Shown: positions 42,601 to 53,860, counted from the first letter of the stretch. The stretch is 64,000 nucleotides of DNA from Caenorhabditis elegans (GCF_000002985.6 NC_003279.8:1426001-1490000); one strand, 5' to 3'. The notes: generated by a model from the letters alone, not told the origin. Numbers and translations are program-made.

Positions 42601-43536
42601 GATTTTTCTTGATATCGCCTATTGTTGTCAGATTTTAAAGGGGTATAGGATTTCGTAATGGGACTTCACAAAACCTTTTCATAATTTTTATGGCGGTTTA
42701 AAATTTCAAAAAAAAAACTTTTGGCGAAAATTTCAAATTTTGCCAAATTCTTCAAGCTCCGAGTTAGCTAAAATCAGCCTGAAAAAAAATTTTGAAAATT
42801 TTTTGAGAAGTTTGTACATTTTTAGTCTATACCTTTAAAATACCCAGAACCGTTAGTTTTCTAAACCAAATTTGATTCAGATTCGATTACTTGCGAAATG
42901 AGACCGTTCTTCGAGAGAATAACTGCCCGGGATGTGAGTTTTTTTTTCTCATTGGATTTTTTGTATAAAAGTGATAAAAATTTTAGTGGTTCAAGGATTC
43001 TTTAAGCCGGTTTATGAGTCGACTCTTTTAAACCTCAAAAGACAGCACAAAAATGTTACAAATGCGATGAAAGCGGTAACTTATCGATGGGTAAGTTGAA
43101 AGATGGCCAAAAGTGGGGGAGCCTTTCGCGAGCCTCGATTAATGTCGGCTGCGTAATTCTGGTCAAAGTCTCCGCCCGTATAATGGTTTTTAAAAGTTAA
43201 AATGGCAAAAAAAATCATTTTGGAACTCCCGCGCAAATTATTTTTCTAATTTTTCTTTAATATATAAATTTAAGCATGGCTTCTCAAAAAAAAAACTTTA
43301 TCCTAAAAATCGATAATTTTACTTTTTTTAAAGTTTTTTGTGTTCAAAAAGTTGTACTAGAACTTGACAATAATTTAGCCATTTAGAAATTTTTTTCAAA
43401 ATAAAAATAAAGACAATTAAAATTTTTATAACATTTTTGCACTCAAAGTAGAATTTTTCAGGTCACTCAAACGGAACAGATTCTGAACATGAACTTTGAT
43501 TGTCCGCCGAGCATTCTGATTGAAATGAGATCTTAA
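39632..43536 (+). CDS. Single-pass membrane protein of unknown function, 7 exons, 346 aa
   Basis: Exons 39632-39664, 40324-40864, 42035-42201, 42250-42317, 42881-42933, 42987-43090, 43462-43536; 1041 nt in phase, TAA stop. I do not recognise the family. Residues 1-190 are highly charged and rich in Lys, Ser and Pro (for example SSKRRSKSGKKRGTKEKERS, FKPPPSTPAKTNQTSTPV) and likely disordered. A hydrophobic helix follows at about 216-240 (IVIRIVPWLLVFAIMLATTS). The C-terminal ~105 residues carry two N-glycosylation sequons (NET, NVT) and a few cysteines, so a type II orientation with a lumenal C-terminus is plausible. The exon 2 open frame runs on past 40864, but the AGT/GTGAGA donor gives the only frame that joins the membrane segment. 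It starts 418 bp after the spe-15 stop on the same strand. Whether the two share an operon is undecided. Confidence 0.75.
40068..40243. mobile_element. Family B element, copy 8 (intron 1 of the 39632 gene)
   Basis: From ACATGTTGTGTCAGAATGTC to CCCTGGCACCAAGT. Confidence 0.8.
41100..42010 (+). repeat. Imperfect ~300 bp direct repeats in intron 2 of the 39632 gene
   Basis: AATTTTGAGTCCTCT occurs near 41152, 41648 and 41952. GGTTAAACCTAGATTTT-like text occurs near 41259, 41448 and 41755, and TTTTTTGGGCAAAAAA several times. One related unit lies in spe-15 intron 9 at 30880-31230. Confidence 0.75.
42328..42547 (+). mobile_element. Family A element, copy 7 (intron 4 of the 39632 gene)
   Basis: Complete copy, CACGGGTTCTGGC to CCAGAAATCCGTG. 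Its left end is only 10 bp from the exon 4 donor (42318). Confidence 0.85.
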
Positions 43537-44032
43537 ACTGTTTGAATTTTTTTAACATGCGTTTTTATAAAGTGTTTATTAGCCTGATTTAAACATTAAA
43601 TATAGAATATTAAATTTAAAAAAAAAACAAGAAGTCATGATTTTAATACTTCCGTACATAGATTTAATACGAATTTGCTGAGATTTTTTTTTCAACTTTT
43701 CGACGGAAATTTAATAACTTTCAATAGTTGGTGATAAATCATTCTTTGTTCAAATTTTGATTACTTTTCCGAGGAAATGTAAAAATTTTTTAAATTTTAT
43801 TTTCTTAATTTAGTATTAAATCCTTTTTTAATTTCAATTAAATTTTTAAATTTTTGGCAAATTGTAGTTTCGCGCTATTTTTTTTTGTAAATTTCAGATT
43901 TTCAATTTCAAATGGTAAAATTAAACGCATCCTTTGAATGCTCCTACTTTTTTTTAAAAAGTTAGCAAATTCTATGAAAAAATGTTGAAAAAACGGGATA
44001 AAAATTCAAAAGGACACAGCTTTTTAAGTGTT

Positions 44033-44215
44033 TTCGATATCCGGCAAACGGCAAATAGGCAATTTGCCGATTTTTCGAATTTGTTTACAAATCAATTTGC
44101 TGAACAGCAATTGCCGCCCACCCCTGTACTATACTTCAGAGGCGCGGCAATCGGAAATTTCCGGCAATTGCCGGTTTTTCAAAATTGCCGAATTTGCCGA
44201 AATTATCGACTGCCA
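44033..44215. repeat. TTTGCCG-rich dispersed repeat
   Basis: CCGGCAAACGGCAAATAGGC, CAATTTGCCG, and a second half starting GGCGCGGCAATCGG. Part of the family listed at 1886-2031. Confidence 0.65.
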
Positions 44216-44367
44216 GACATTGTTTGCAATTTTCAAAGCTAATTATATTTCGGAAATTGAAAAAATTTCACATTGTTTTTTAGTATTCGGTTGGTCATTT
44301 TCTAGAAGAAAAGGGCCAATCCTTAAAGGATTAAAATATTTTGAGGTTGAAAAAAGAAAACTGTTCA

Positions 44368-44860
44368 TTAAAGGTGGGGTACCGAAATTTGGGACTTTGC
44401 TTTTTTAGAACCAAAATGACCAAAAACTACCAAATTTCGTAATGAGACGCTCTGAAACTTTTTCAAAAAAAAGTTATGGCCGCTCAAAGTTTTGGAAATA
44501 ATGGCCTATTTTTAGCTAAATCTCAAATTTTGGCAACTTTTCAGTGTCACAGCGGTTGGAACTTAATTTCAATCTGATACATCTTTTGGCATTTTATTAT
44601 GTGTTATTTCAAAAAATAAAATGCCAAAATATGCATTGAAGGATGATAATCAAATAAAAATTAAGTTCCAACTGCTGCGACACCGATAAGTTGCCAAAAT
44701 TTGAGATTTTAGCTAAAAATAAACCATTTTTTCCAAAACTTTGAGCGGCCATAACTTTTTTATGAGAAGTTTTCAGAACGTCTTATTACGAATTTTGGTA
44801 GTTTTGGACCATTTTGGGTCTAAAAATGCAAAGTCCCAAATTTCGGTACTTCACCTTTAA
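44368..44860. mobile_element. Palindromic element with TTAAAGGTGG ends
   Basis: 493 bp inverted repeat, TTAAAGGTGGGGTACCGAAA to ..ACTTCACCTTTAA. The arms carry GACTTTGCTTTTTTAGA, CGTAATGAGACG, GGCCGCTCAAAG and their complements. The ends match the element at 8298-8895; the arms match the inner palindrome of mrpl-15 intron 2. Confidence 0.85.
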
Positions 44861-45320
44861 AATGCATGTTTAGGCTCCTAAATCTGCAAAAAGTATCAGA
44901 TTTATATTTTCGGAAATTCAGATTTCTGGCAATCGGCAATTTTTGCTATTGCCGAAAATTCGATTGCCGACTCCACTAGCTGTTTTCCCATGGTAACAAT
45001 TTGACCTGAGAAAAGCTGACACCTTCTCAAGTGACCAGTCATAAGGTCCATCAAAAAACAATGATTTTCCCAGTTCCGATCCCATTTGTTGATTCTCAAT
45101 CTCTCCCTGCTACCCCCCGTTACACAACAAATCCCTTTCATTTTTTGTTGTTTCGGAAGAAGCCCGTTGGTCCCTTCAAATCTCTGCGTCTCTCTCGAAA
45201 ATCAATATCTCTGTGTGATTTCTCACAAACAGTTGGCGTTCCCGGCCGAGTGAAGACGAATCCTTTCGTAATATTATCTTGGCGCAGTGGAGTACTAGTA
45301 GTGTGTGTGTGTGCAAAGAG

Positions 45321-48300
45321 ATGTCCGAGTTTTTTCAACAAACTTTTTGTATCGATTACAATGGATGGGTTACGGTAGGTTTTATATTTAAAAAAATTGA
45401 AACATGTTTTTTTGGGCTAAAAAAAGGCTTTTAAAAATTTTTAGATTTTTTTTTAAACTTTATGAAAATTTTTTTGCTGAACTCTTCATAAGCCTAAGCC
45501 CACACCTAAGCCTAAGCCTAGGCCTAATCCATAAAAAATTTTTTTTAACATTTTGGGCAACATTTTTTAGATTTCTTTAATTGAAATTTTCTGAAATTTT
45601 TTTTTTGCTGAACTCTTCATAAGACTAAGCCTAAGTCTATGACTAAACCTAAGCCCAAGCCTAAGCCTAACCCTCTTAAAAAGTTACAAGAAGGTTTTTC
45701 CTTGCGCTTGGAGCGCAAAAGAAAATAAAAAGAGCTATTTAGACTTAGGGTGCCCAACTGGAATAAAACATTGGAAATCCCAATCCAACCAGCCTAAGGG
45801 CCCGAAAAACATACTAGGATGCCCAACTGGAATAAAATATTGGAAATCCTTATGACACACCGGCGGTATGGCGCGGCTTAAGCCTAAATAGCCACTTTTA
45901 TCAAAATACATTTGAGCTCGCTTTGCGTTTTACAATAACTTCTCAGACTCAAAAGTAATCTTTGTATATTTTTCAGTAATCTAAATGAAAACTATAGATT
46001 ACTAAGAAACTTGGAGATTTCGTAATATTTGGGGGAAGCGAGCAACCTTTGGGGATATTTTTTCGTAGTAAAGTTATAGAATGCCATTATCAAAATTCCT
46101 ATCTCATGGGAAGAAAAGTTCAAATTCTGTACCAACAGCTCGCCTTGCGTTTTACAATAACTTCTCAGGCAACTCAAAAGTAATCTGTGGATATTTTTCA
46201 GTAATCTAAATGAAGATTATATATAAGAAACTTGGAAATTTTGTAATATTTGAAGGGATGCGAGCAATCTCTACATATTTGCGATCAACCTTTGGAGATT
46301 TTTTAAAGTAAAGTTATAGAATGCCAATATTCAAATTCTCATGGGAAGAAAAATTCAAATTCTGTACCTGCGTATTATTTTTTACAACTCCGTTCTTTCC
46401 ACAAGAAAGGCCTTCTTCCCATGAGACAGGAATTCAGATATCGGCAGTATTCATAGGTACAGAATTTGAACCTTTTTTCACATGAGATAGGAATTTTATA
46501 TCGATCAAATTAACCCTCCAATAAAGTGAGACCTTTGATGAATATAATCACTCTGATGATATTTAATTCCGATGATTAATCCATTTTTCTTTCTCTCACA
46601 TTTATGAACTAAAATGATTACTAAATTAAGGCGTGATATTCTAAGGTGTGATAACATATGATATTTATTTTTAAATTTAAATAAAGTTTTTTTATTATTT
46701 TTGCTAAAGAATGAATAGTTTACAACCGCCTCGCTCAAATGTATTTTGATAAAAGTGGCTATTTAGGCTTAAGCCGCGCCATACCGCCGGTGTGTCATAA
46801 GGATTTCCAATATTTTATTCCAGTTGGGCATCCTAGTTTTTTTCGGGCCCTTAGGCTTAAGTGTGTCATAAGGATTTCCAATATTTTATTCCAGTTGGGC
46901 ATCCTAGTATGTTTTTCGGGCCCTTAGGCTGGTTGGATTGGGATTTCCAATGTTTTATTCCAGTTGGGCACCCTAAGTCTAAATAGCTCTTTTTATTTTC
47001 TTTTGCGCTCCAAGCGCAAGGAAAAACCTTCTTGTAACTTTTTAAGAGGGTTTCATATATTTTATTAAAATCGGGGCGAAGCCCTGATTTTAAATCCATA
47101 TTGTTTTTTTTTGTCTTCCTCTATCCCTGCAAATAGGAAAGATAATGTGTTCTTTCTGATGAAGTAAAAATCATCATAAAATCTTGAAAACTGAGAGCAG
47201 GAGGTAATATTTGAATATATTGGGTCGTAAATGTGTGTCTCTCTGTGGGTGGGGTGGCGATGTGTTGGCAGCCAACCCTTCAACGAACTGTATCTCCCGC
47301 CTGTATCTCCCTTCAAAGTGAGAATTGGGTTACAAAAATTTGAGGGAATATGAAAAAAGGTGTGAGGATTTTAAAAATATTATTGTTGAAACACCAGACC
47401 AAACCACTTTTTCTGGGCAAGAGGCAGAAAATTAATTTTTTGAAAAATTTCAAACTGGCACAAAATTTTTTCAAAAACAAATTTTCACAAATTGTTGAAA
47501 GATTCCATTTTTTATCAATATTGTTCATTGAACACAGAAAAGAAAACAAAGATTCATCAAAAAATGAGTGAAAAATCGCAAAAATTCGAAAAAATTAGTG
47601 CTGAAAAACTCGATTTTTTGGCGGTGCTGAAAAAAAAAAAAAAAAAAAAAAAAATTCACTAAAATTTTTTTGAAACTTAGTTTTTCGGATTTAGCGTCAA
47701 ATTTTGAATCTATAAAAAAAAAACAAAATTGAAATTGATCTCAGATTGAGTGAATAATAAACGCTCAAAGTTGAAAAATGAACAACCCAAAAACGGCAGT
47801 AACTTGCTTCAAGGTCGGTTATCTCAGTGAGTTTTCACTCAATTTTCGAAATTTTTTTGCTCTATCGCTTTAGAAATATTTGTAATTTCATTTTTTTTCC
47901 TCAAAATCAAAATATCTCAAACGACCGCCATCCTACGAGAAGGGAAAAAAAAGTTTTTGGAAAAAAAATCAAAAATTTTTTTTCCAAAGATTTCTCAAAG
48001 ACAACAGCGCACGAAGCGGTGGTTTGCGAAAAAACACGAAAAAAACACACCGAAGTGGGAGGGGGGAGGTCAAAATTGCGAATTTGACTTTGGAGCTCTC
48101 TAAAAGAGCTCATAGCTGATGGATCTGGATGATTTGTATGTTTTTCGACGCATCTCGTCGAGTACTATAAACTGCTGAAAAATCTCGTAAAAATCGCAAA
48201 AACTCGAATTTTCCTGCAAAAAAAAGAGGCGAAAAATGAGAAAAAAAACGTGATTTTTGGAGGATACTCGAAAATACTCTTCATATCTCGGCTCAAAGAG

Positions 48301-51300
48301 CTCCAATCTTTCTGAAATAAAGCATACAGAGGTGGGGCAAGCTTCTTGAAGAGAGAGCAAAAAACCGCATCAAAATCGATCCACCCACCGTCAAGTTACA
48401 CGCGCTTTTTCAGAGTGAACGAAAACAGGGCATAAAAAAATTTAGACGCCCGCACCCGGACTCGAACTTTTTTCTAATTTGCAAGCTTAATATCTCGGCT
48501 CCTGTAAATCGAAATTGGCTCAAAATTCACAAGAAAACTTATTTCACTACGATCCTCCTGTCATTAAATTTTCGTGAGCTTAGGGAGAAAACTGACAAAA
48601 CGCCAAACTTTAAAATTTTAAAAAATAGTTGAGGGTCATTTTGAAAACACCTTAAGCTCCATAACTCGGCGAGTTTTGATGGAATCAATTTGAAATTTTA
48701 CACGGAAGCTTCTTAGTGGCCTATACGTCTCTGTGTTAAATTTCGCTTTGATCGGCCAACGGGAACCCTTTGAAAAATGAAAAAAACGCTGTAATCCTAA
48801 CCCTAAATAGCGTCAGTGGGGCAGCTCACGCTCCCCCACTGACGCCAAGCCTAAGCCATTAAAATTTTTTTAAAAAACATTTTGGGCTGAAAAAAAAAAC
48901 AAAAAAATTTTAGGTTTTTTTAATTGAAATTTACTGAATTTTTTGCTGAACTCTTCATAAGCCTTAGCCTAACTTAGTAAGCCTAAACCTAAGCCTTAAA
49001 TTTTTTTAAACATTTTGGGCTGAAAAAATCAAAACATTTTAATTTTTTTCTGAAATTTTCTGAAATTTTTTTGCTGAACTCTTCATAAACCAAAGCCTAA
49101 GCCTAAGCCTAAGCCTAAGCCTAAGCTTGATCCTAAGCCTAAACCTAAGCCTAAGCCTAAGCCATTAAAATTTTTTTAAACATTTTGGGCTGAAAAAAAA
49201 ACAAAAAAATTTTAGGTTTTTTAAATTGAAATGTTCTGAATTTTTTGCTGAACTCTTCATAAGCCTAAGCCTAACTTAGTAAGCCTAAGCCTAAGCCTTA
49301 AATTTTTTTTTAACATTTTGGGCTGAAAAAATCAAAACATTTTAATTTTTTTCTGAAATTTTCTGAAATTTTTTTGCTGAAACCTTTAACCCAAAAAAGT
49401 TCTTATATTTTTTGTGGTTACCTAGGTTCTAAAAAAATTATTCTGGCTGAAACTTTTACCTTAAAAATTTCACGCTCGATTTCAAAAAGAATTAGTTTTG
49501 TAAAAATCTTTAAAAATTTTCCAAATAACTTTAAAATATTCCAGGGAGTCTCAAAAGCGCCGCCACCGAAACAAATTGATTTTGACTCTCAAACGATACC
49601 TCAATTGATCTACACAAAATCTGAAATGGATCGTGTCGCTGCAGTATTTGACTCTGAAAAACTATCATTGACATTTTCGAAAATAGTCAGCGAAATGGAA
49701 TCATTGGCCGCCGGTTTTTTATCGATTGGTTTGAAGCAGGGAGATCGAGTTCTTGTGGCTGGGAGTAATCACTCACAGGTAGGCCTCTGCCATTTTTTGG
49801 GAGGAGCTTAATAAGCCACACCCATTTCTTGGCACAGCAAAGTTTTGTTTGGCTAGAAGTTCAAATTTAGATTTTTAAAACTAGAACAATGCCGAGTAAT
49901 GCACATGTTGATTTTCAAAAGTTCTTTTTAAATAAGAAATTTGAAGTTTCAAAGAAATTCTGGAAGTTTTGGCAGGAAATTCAAAATAAAAAATATCTCT
50001 GAAAATATGGCGCGATTTTCAAAATTCATCTAAAAAAACTGATTTGAAGTTTACGGATTTCTGGCTTCCCTCATAAATTGAAATGGAAGAGTTTTTGCCG
50101 AACTAGGCCATTTTGGCTCGACCATATCTGGGGTAGATTTACGGCGCGTTGCGTGTCGCGTCGCGGCTCGATTTTAGTTGTAAAACTAAATGTATTTGTC
50201 CGTGTGGAGTACACGACTTACCCACGAGTTGTCCGGCGGGCAATTGTCAATGGAGCGCGAAAAATTCAATGAGGAAGGTCAGAACCCCGTGAAAAAAACA
50301 TCATTGCATTGTAGCCGAGTTTTCTTAGTTTTGCGGCCACGTTCAAAAATTCTTCCATCATTTCAGGTAATGCTGTGTGCCCTAGCTTGTTCTCGTGCTG
50401 GACTTGTATTTTCTCTTGCAAATCCCAATTATCCAAACAGTTACTCTTTGAAACGAGCTCTGGAGTTGGTGAGTCGATTTTTTTTTTGAAATATCGAGAG
50501 TTGCAAGCGCGCTCTGCTGACCAATTGTGTGAAAATTGAAAAACTTAGGATTTTTTGGCCCATATTTTGACGCGAAATCAATATTTTTAAATTTCAATTT
50601 TTAGAGCATTTTTTCAAGAATTTGAAAAAAATTTCCAGGGAGAATTCCAATGTATTGTTTGCTTCCGAGCACATCAATATGAGGCGGATCACTTGAACAA
50701 TTTGTTGCTCGAAATTGCACCAGAATTGATGAGAAGCCGGAAGGGACAGCTGAAAAGTGAACTTTTGCCGAAATTGACACATGTTATTTTGGCGGAAGAG
50801 GATCACAAACATGCGTGAGTCACAATAAAAAAATGTTGACTAAAAAATGTAAAAATTTCGAATTTTTGGATTAAAAAATAATTTTTTAAAAAATTATATA
50901 AAAGGATAAGCAAATACGCTCTAAATTAAAAAAAATCACAAAAAATAAAAATAAAATTGTTATATTTTCAGCGGAACCTTCACATTATCGGAAGTATTCC
51001 TCAAATCCTCAAAGGAAAAAATCGCGAAGCTTCCCGATTTCAGTAAATGGTCAAGCCACAAGCTAGCATGCCTCCAGTTTACGCTGGTAGATCAAAAATT
51101 ATCAATGGAGCGCAATTGCACTTTTTTTTTTCAGGGAACCACTGGAGCACCCAAGTTGATTGCCTTATCACATTATCAAATGCTCAATGGAGCTAGAGCA
51201 GTTGCAGCGGCGTTTGGAATTAATGATAAGGTAGGGAGTGATGGCCTAACTTTTTCTAGGCCACCGTGGAGCACGTGGTATCAGAGTGTCATTTCGGCTT

Positions 51301-53860
51301 GATCTACGTTGATCTACAAAAAATGCGGGAGAAGAGACGCAGAGTTCTCAACTTATTTCGCATGGTTAGAAGAACGTGCTGACGTCAAATTTTATTGGGC
51401 AAAAAATTCCTGCATTTTTTGTAGATCAAACCGCAATGGGACAGCCTGGCACCACGTGGATCTGGTTAATCTTAATTTTTTTAAAAACATATTATAAACA
51501 ACTGAAAATTGAGGGCCTAACTTTCGTAACAGTTTTTCCGTATTTCTAGGCCACTTTGGAAAAATTAGTCCTCAAAAGTTTAAGGACTAACCTATGTCGT
51601 GGCCTATATATTTTTTTTTCGGATTTCTAGGCCAGCACCAGCTACCCTAATTTTATAAATTTCTTGTCAGCCAAAAAAGCAACTGGCCTAGTTTTTTCAC
51701 TGGTTTTCTATTCCAGTAGGTGTGGCTTAACTTTTAGACCATGACCTGTTTTTCATGGCCTAACTTTTCGAACTTCTAGGCCGCCACCAGCAACTTTGGC
51801 CTAGTTTCCTTAAAATTTCCTCTTCCAGCACGTGTTGGCCTGCGCTCTTCCGATCTTCCGAATTGCGATCTTCAATCTGATCTGCCTGTCCCCGTTCCTC
51901 ACCGAATGCCGTATAATCTTCCCAGACGCGACTCCACTGCCAAAAAATTTATTCTCAAGTGTCAGTAAATACAGATGCACAACTCTTTTATCAAATGGAG
52001 CTGCTCTTCGGCTCTTGCTCAAAATCAGTCAGACCCAGAGGGTGAAGCTCTCCGCGTTGGAGAATATTTTATTGATTGGTGATCGTGTCTCGAAAGAGGT
52101 GTTGAAGCTTATCAAGGTGCAAGCGGAGAACGTGAAAATTATTGCGGTGAGTATTCTCGTGGCCTGGATATTTTTCTAGGCCACCAATTATCTAGTGGCC
52201 TAAATTCTCTGAGTTGGTCCCTGATAAACTGGTAACTAAAGTTTAAAAATTTATAGACCATCCTGTATAAAGTGATTTTCCTTAGGTGGCCTAGTTTTCC
52301 AGATTTCTAGGCCATCAACTCTCAAGTGGCCTAACTTTTACTTTCTAGGCCGTCTTGTAGAACGTGACTTTTTGTATCCTAAATTTCTCTAGGCCATCAA
52401 TTGTTTAGTGGTCCAATTTTTTTTAAATATCTAGACCATAAGAAAGACATTGAGATTTTTGTTTGTGGCCTAGATTTTCCTAGGCCATCAATTTTCCAGT
52501 GACCTAACTTTTAATTTTCTAGGTCATCAGGTAGAAAGTTAGTTCCCTAAAGATTCTATGATTCTTCGGTTTCAAGTATGTCATAGCATACATTTTTCTT
52601 ACCTGGTGGCCTAACTTTTTGAACGTCTAGGCCACCACCATTGAAAAAATTGTCGTCCCCGATTGGATGCTCATGTGTGGTGGCCTATCTTTTATATATC
52701 CTAGGCCATCAAGTGAAAACCTAGTCCCCGAACTCAACAATTCTCCATTTTCAGGTTGGGTACCTACTCACCGAGACCGGATCCATCCCACTTATGGGAG
52801 ATCAAAATTCAGATTTCACTCGAAACGTGGGAAAAGCCATTGCCGGCTATGAAGCCCATCTGATTCCACTGGACGGAAGTGAAAATCAAGTAGAAACCGG
52901 AAAATTGGGAAAACTGTTGATTCGAGTCTACTATGGATCGACGTTCATGGGATATGCACCTGATACGAAAGGAAAAGAGAAATGGGTCGATACTGGGTAG
53001 GAGGTTTAGGCTTCTAGGCCACCTGGTAGTCTTGGCCTAATTTTTACTCGGTGGCCTAACAATTCAAAAAGTTTAGCTATCACATGCAATATAATGGCCT
53101 AACTTCTTGCACTGCAAGTCCGCGAGATGGACAAAAATCCAAATTTTTAGCTCTTGGCCTAGTTTTTCCGCTTAGTGGAAAAGTTAGGCCACCAACATAA
53201 ATTTTTCCAGAGACATCGGTCGAATGGACGAAAACGGAGCGATCGAGGTGGTGGCAAGCGAGGATGATCTGATATATGACAAGAATAATTGTCTAGTCGA
53301 ACACTGGAATTTGGAACGTCTCCTGAATCAGAATGATTTGATAAAAGGGGTTCAAGTGGTGTCACGTGGTAGAGGACAACCGGTCACGGCAGTTTGTGTC
53401 GCCAGAAGTACACAATTTCATGCGGCAAAGCTGAAGGATGAGCTGAAGAGCATGTGTCGTTCACATCATGTAGGTTGATGAAGCACGTGGCCTAGAAGTT
53501 CTAGAAAGTTAGGCCATGGCTTTCTAGGACACACCAAATTTGCAGAAACCCCCAAATTGTCGTTTTGTAGCCTAACTTTTATGATTTCTAGGCAATCGGA
53601 AAAATAATCTTCCACGAGCCAATGGGGACTAACTTTTATTCGGTGACCTAACTTTCTCTTTTCCTAGGCCACCGATGCAAAATTAGTCTGTGGCCGAACT
53701 ACCCACATTGTGGCCGAACTTTTCAGGTCTATTTTTGAATTTTCAGTTTGTCGCTCCCGACGTGTTCGCCTTTGTCGATGATTTCCCGAGAGTGCACACG
53801 AAAATTCAAAAATTCCGGATTCGCGCCATGCTGGAGAGCGGACAAATCTCTGTTTTTTAA
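45321..53860 (+). CDS. acs-12: Acyl-CoA synthetase (AMP-binding), ACSF2-like, 10 exons, 569 aa
   Basis: Exons: 45321-45374, 49545-49778, 50367-50468, 50639-50814, 50972-51086, 51135-51230, 51829-52146, 52755-52996, 53211-53469, 53747-53860; 1710 nt in phase, TAA stop. Adenylate-forming enzymes activate carboxylic acids with ATP and load them on CoA. Motifs: GTTGAPK phosphate loop (from residue 228), YLLTETG in place of the usual YGLTE, TGDIGRMDENG hinge region, and TKIQKFRIR near the end with the C-terminal lysine. The residue before GTTG is Leu, where most relatives have Ser. The overall pattern (LKQGDRVLVAGSNHSQ, CALACSRAGLVFSLANPNYP) fits medium-chain ACSF2-type enzymes. No PTS1: the protein ends ISVF. 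Exon 1 (MSEFFQQTFCIDYNGWVT) is the least certain: it fits by phase and position but lies 4.2 kb upstream. The acs-12 name is my recollection of this locus. Confidence 0.88.
45480..45670 (+). repeat. Interstitial telomere-like repeat, left part
   Basis: Runs of CCTAAG/GCCTAA hexamers (the complement of the nematode telomere repeat TTAGGC, with variants) alternate with a ~130 bp unit containing TTTTGCTGAACTCTTCATAA and AACATTTTGGGC. The same composite unit resumes at 48840. Confidence 0.85.
45671..47050. mobile_element. 1.38 kb element with long terminal inverted repeats (acs-12 intron 1)
   Basis: The left arm (45671-45920) starts CCCTCTTAAAAAGTTACAAG; the right arm (46733-47050) ends with its complement CTTTTTAAGAGGG. 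The arms share GCGCTTGGAGCGCAAAAG, GGTGCCCAACTGGAATAAAA and ACACCGGCGGTATGGCGCGG. The right arm has an extra internal ~80 bp duplication. The middle has a ~235 bp direct duplication (about 45908-46132 and 46143-46370). No transposase frame, so non-autonomous. Confidence 0.85.
47051..48809 (+). other. acs-12 intron 1, unassigned part
   Basis: Begins with a small hairpin AAAATCGGGGCGAAGCCCTGA near 47070. Repeated TATCTCGGCTC sentences (near 48285 and 48490) and a poly-A run at 47629-47653 suggest mobile DNA. Frames here are short and without splice support. No gene recognised. Confidence 0.4.
48810..48845. repeat. GC hairpin next to the telomere-like satellite
   Basis: GCGTCAGTGGGG and CCCCACTGACGC flank an 11-13 base loop, followed by AAGCCTAA. 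A stem shortly before a CTAA would fit the 3' end of a Helitron, but the same CTAA is part of the satellite, so this is only suggestive. Confidence 0.5.
48840..49380 (+). repeat. Interstitial telomere-like repeat, right part
   Basis: Three to four composite units, each with (GCCTAA)n and TTTTTTGCTGAACTCTTCAT. The longest hexamer run (about 49090-49168) has a dozen CCTAAG units with a few variants. It continues the pattern of 45480-45670. Confidence 0.9.
50053..50291 (-). mobile_element. Family A element, copy 8 (acs-12 intron 2)
   Basis: Reverse orientation, ACGGATTTCTGGC to CAGAACCCCGTG, with the full GC-rich middle. Confidence 0.85.
51272..51459. mobile_element. Family B element, copy 9 (acs-12 intron 6)
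   Basis: CACGTGGTATCAGAGTGTCA to CAGCCTGGCACCACGTG. Confidence 0.85.
51500..53740. repeat. GGCCTAACTTTT..TTTCTAGGCC short repeats in acs-12 introns 6-9
   Basis: Dozens of GGCCTAACTTTT and TTTCTAGGCCA words, which are inverted relative to one another and about 30-80 bp apart. They recur in introns 6, 7, 8 and 9 and past the 3' end to about 54110, but not in the exons. Intron RNA could form many small stems. Confidence 0.8.

Larger units (their letters stand above)
43537..45320. other. Intergenic region upstream of acs-12
   Basis: Holds TTTGCCG-family fragments (44033-44215, 44911-44972) on either side of the palindromic element at 44368-44860. From about 44980 the composition becomes less A/T-rich (CCGATCCCATTTGTTGATTC, CCCGGCCGAGTGAAGACG), ending with a GTGTGTGTGTGTG run at 45300-45313, as expected of the acs-12 promoter and 5' UTR. 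No gene seen. Confidence 0.5.

Noticed and set aside
47827..48360. Short frames on both strands in acs-12 intron 1
   Set aside because: Rich in Phe/Lys, overlapping on both strands, with no phase-consistent splice sites; likely mobile-element DNA.
48447..48475. B-box-like GTTCGAGTCC on the minus strand
   Set aside because: No A box or cloverleaf at the right distance; not a tRNA.
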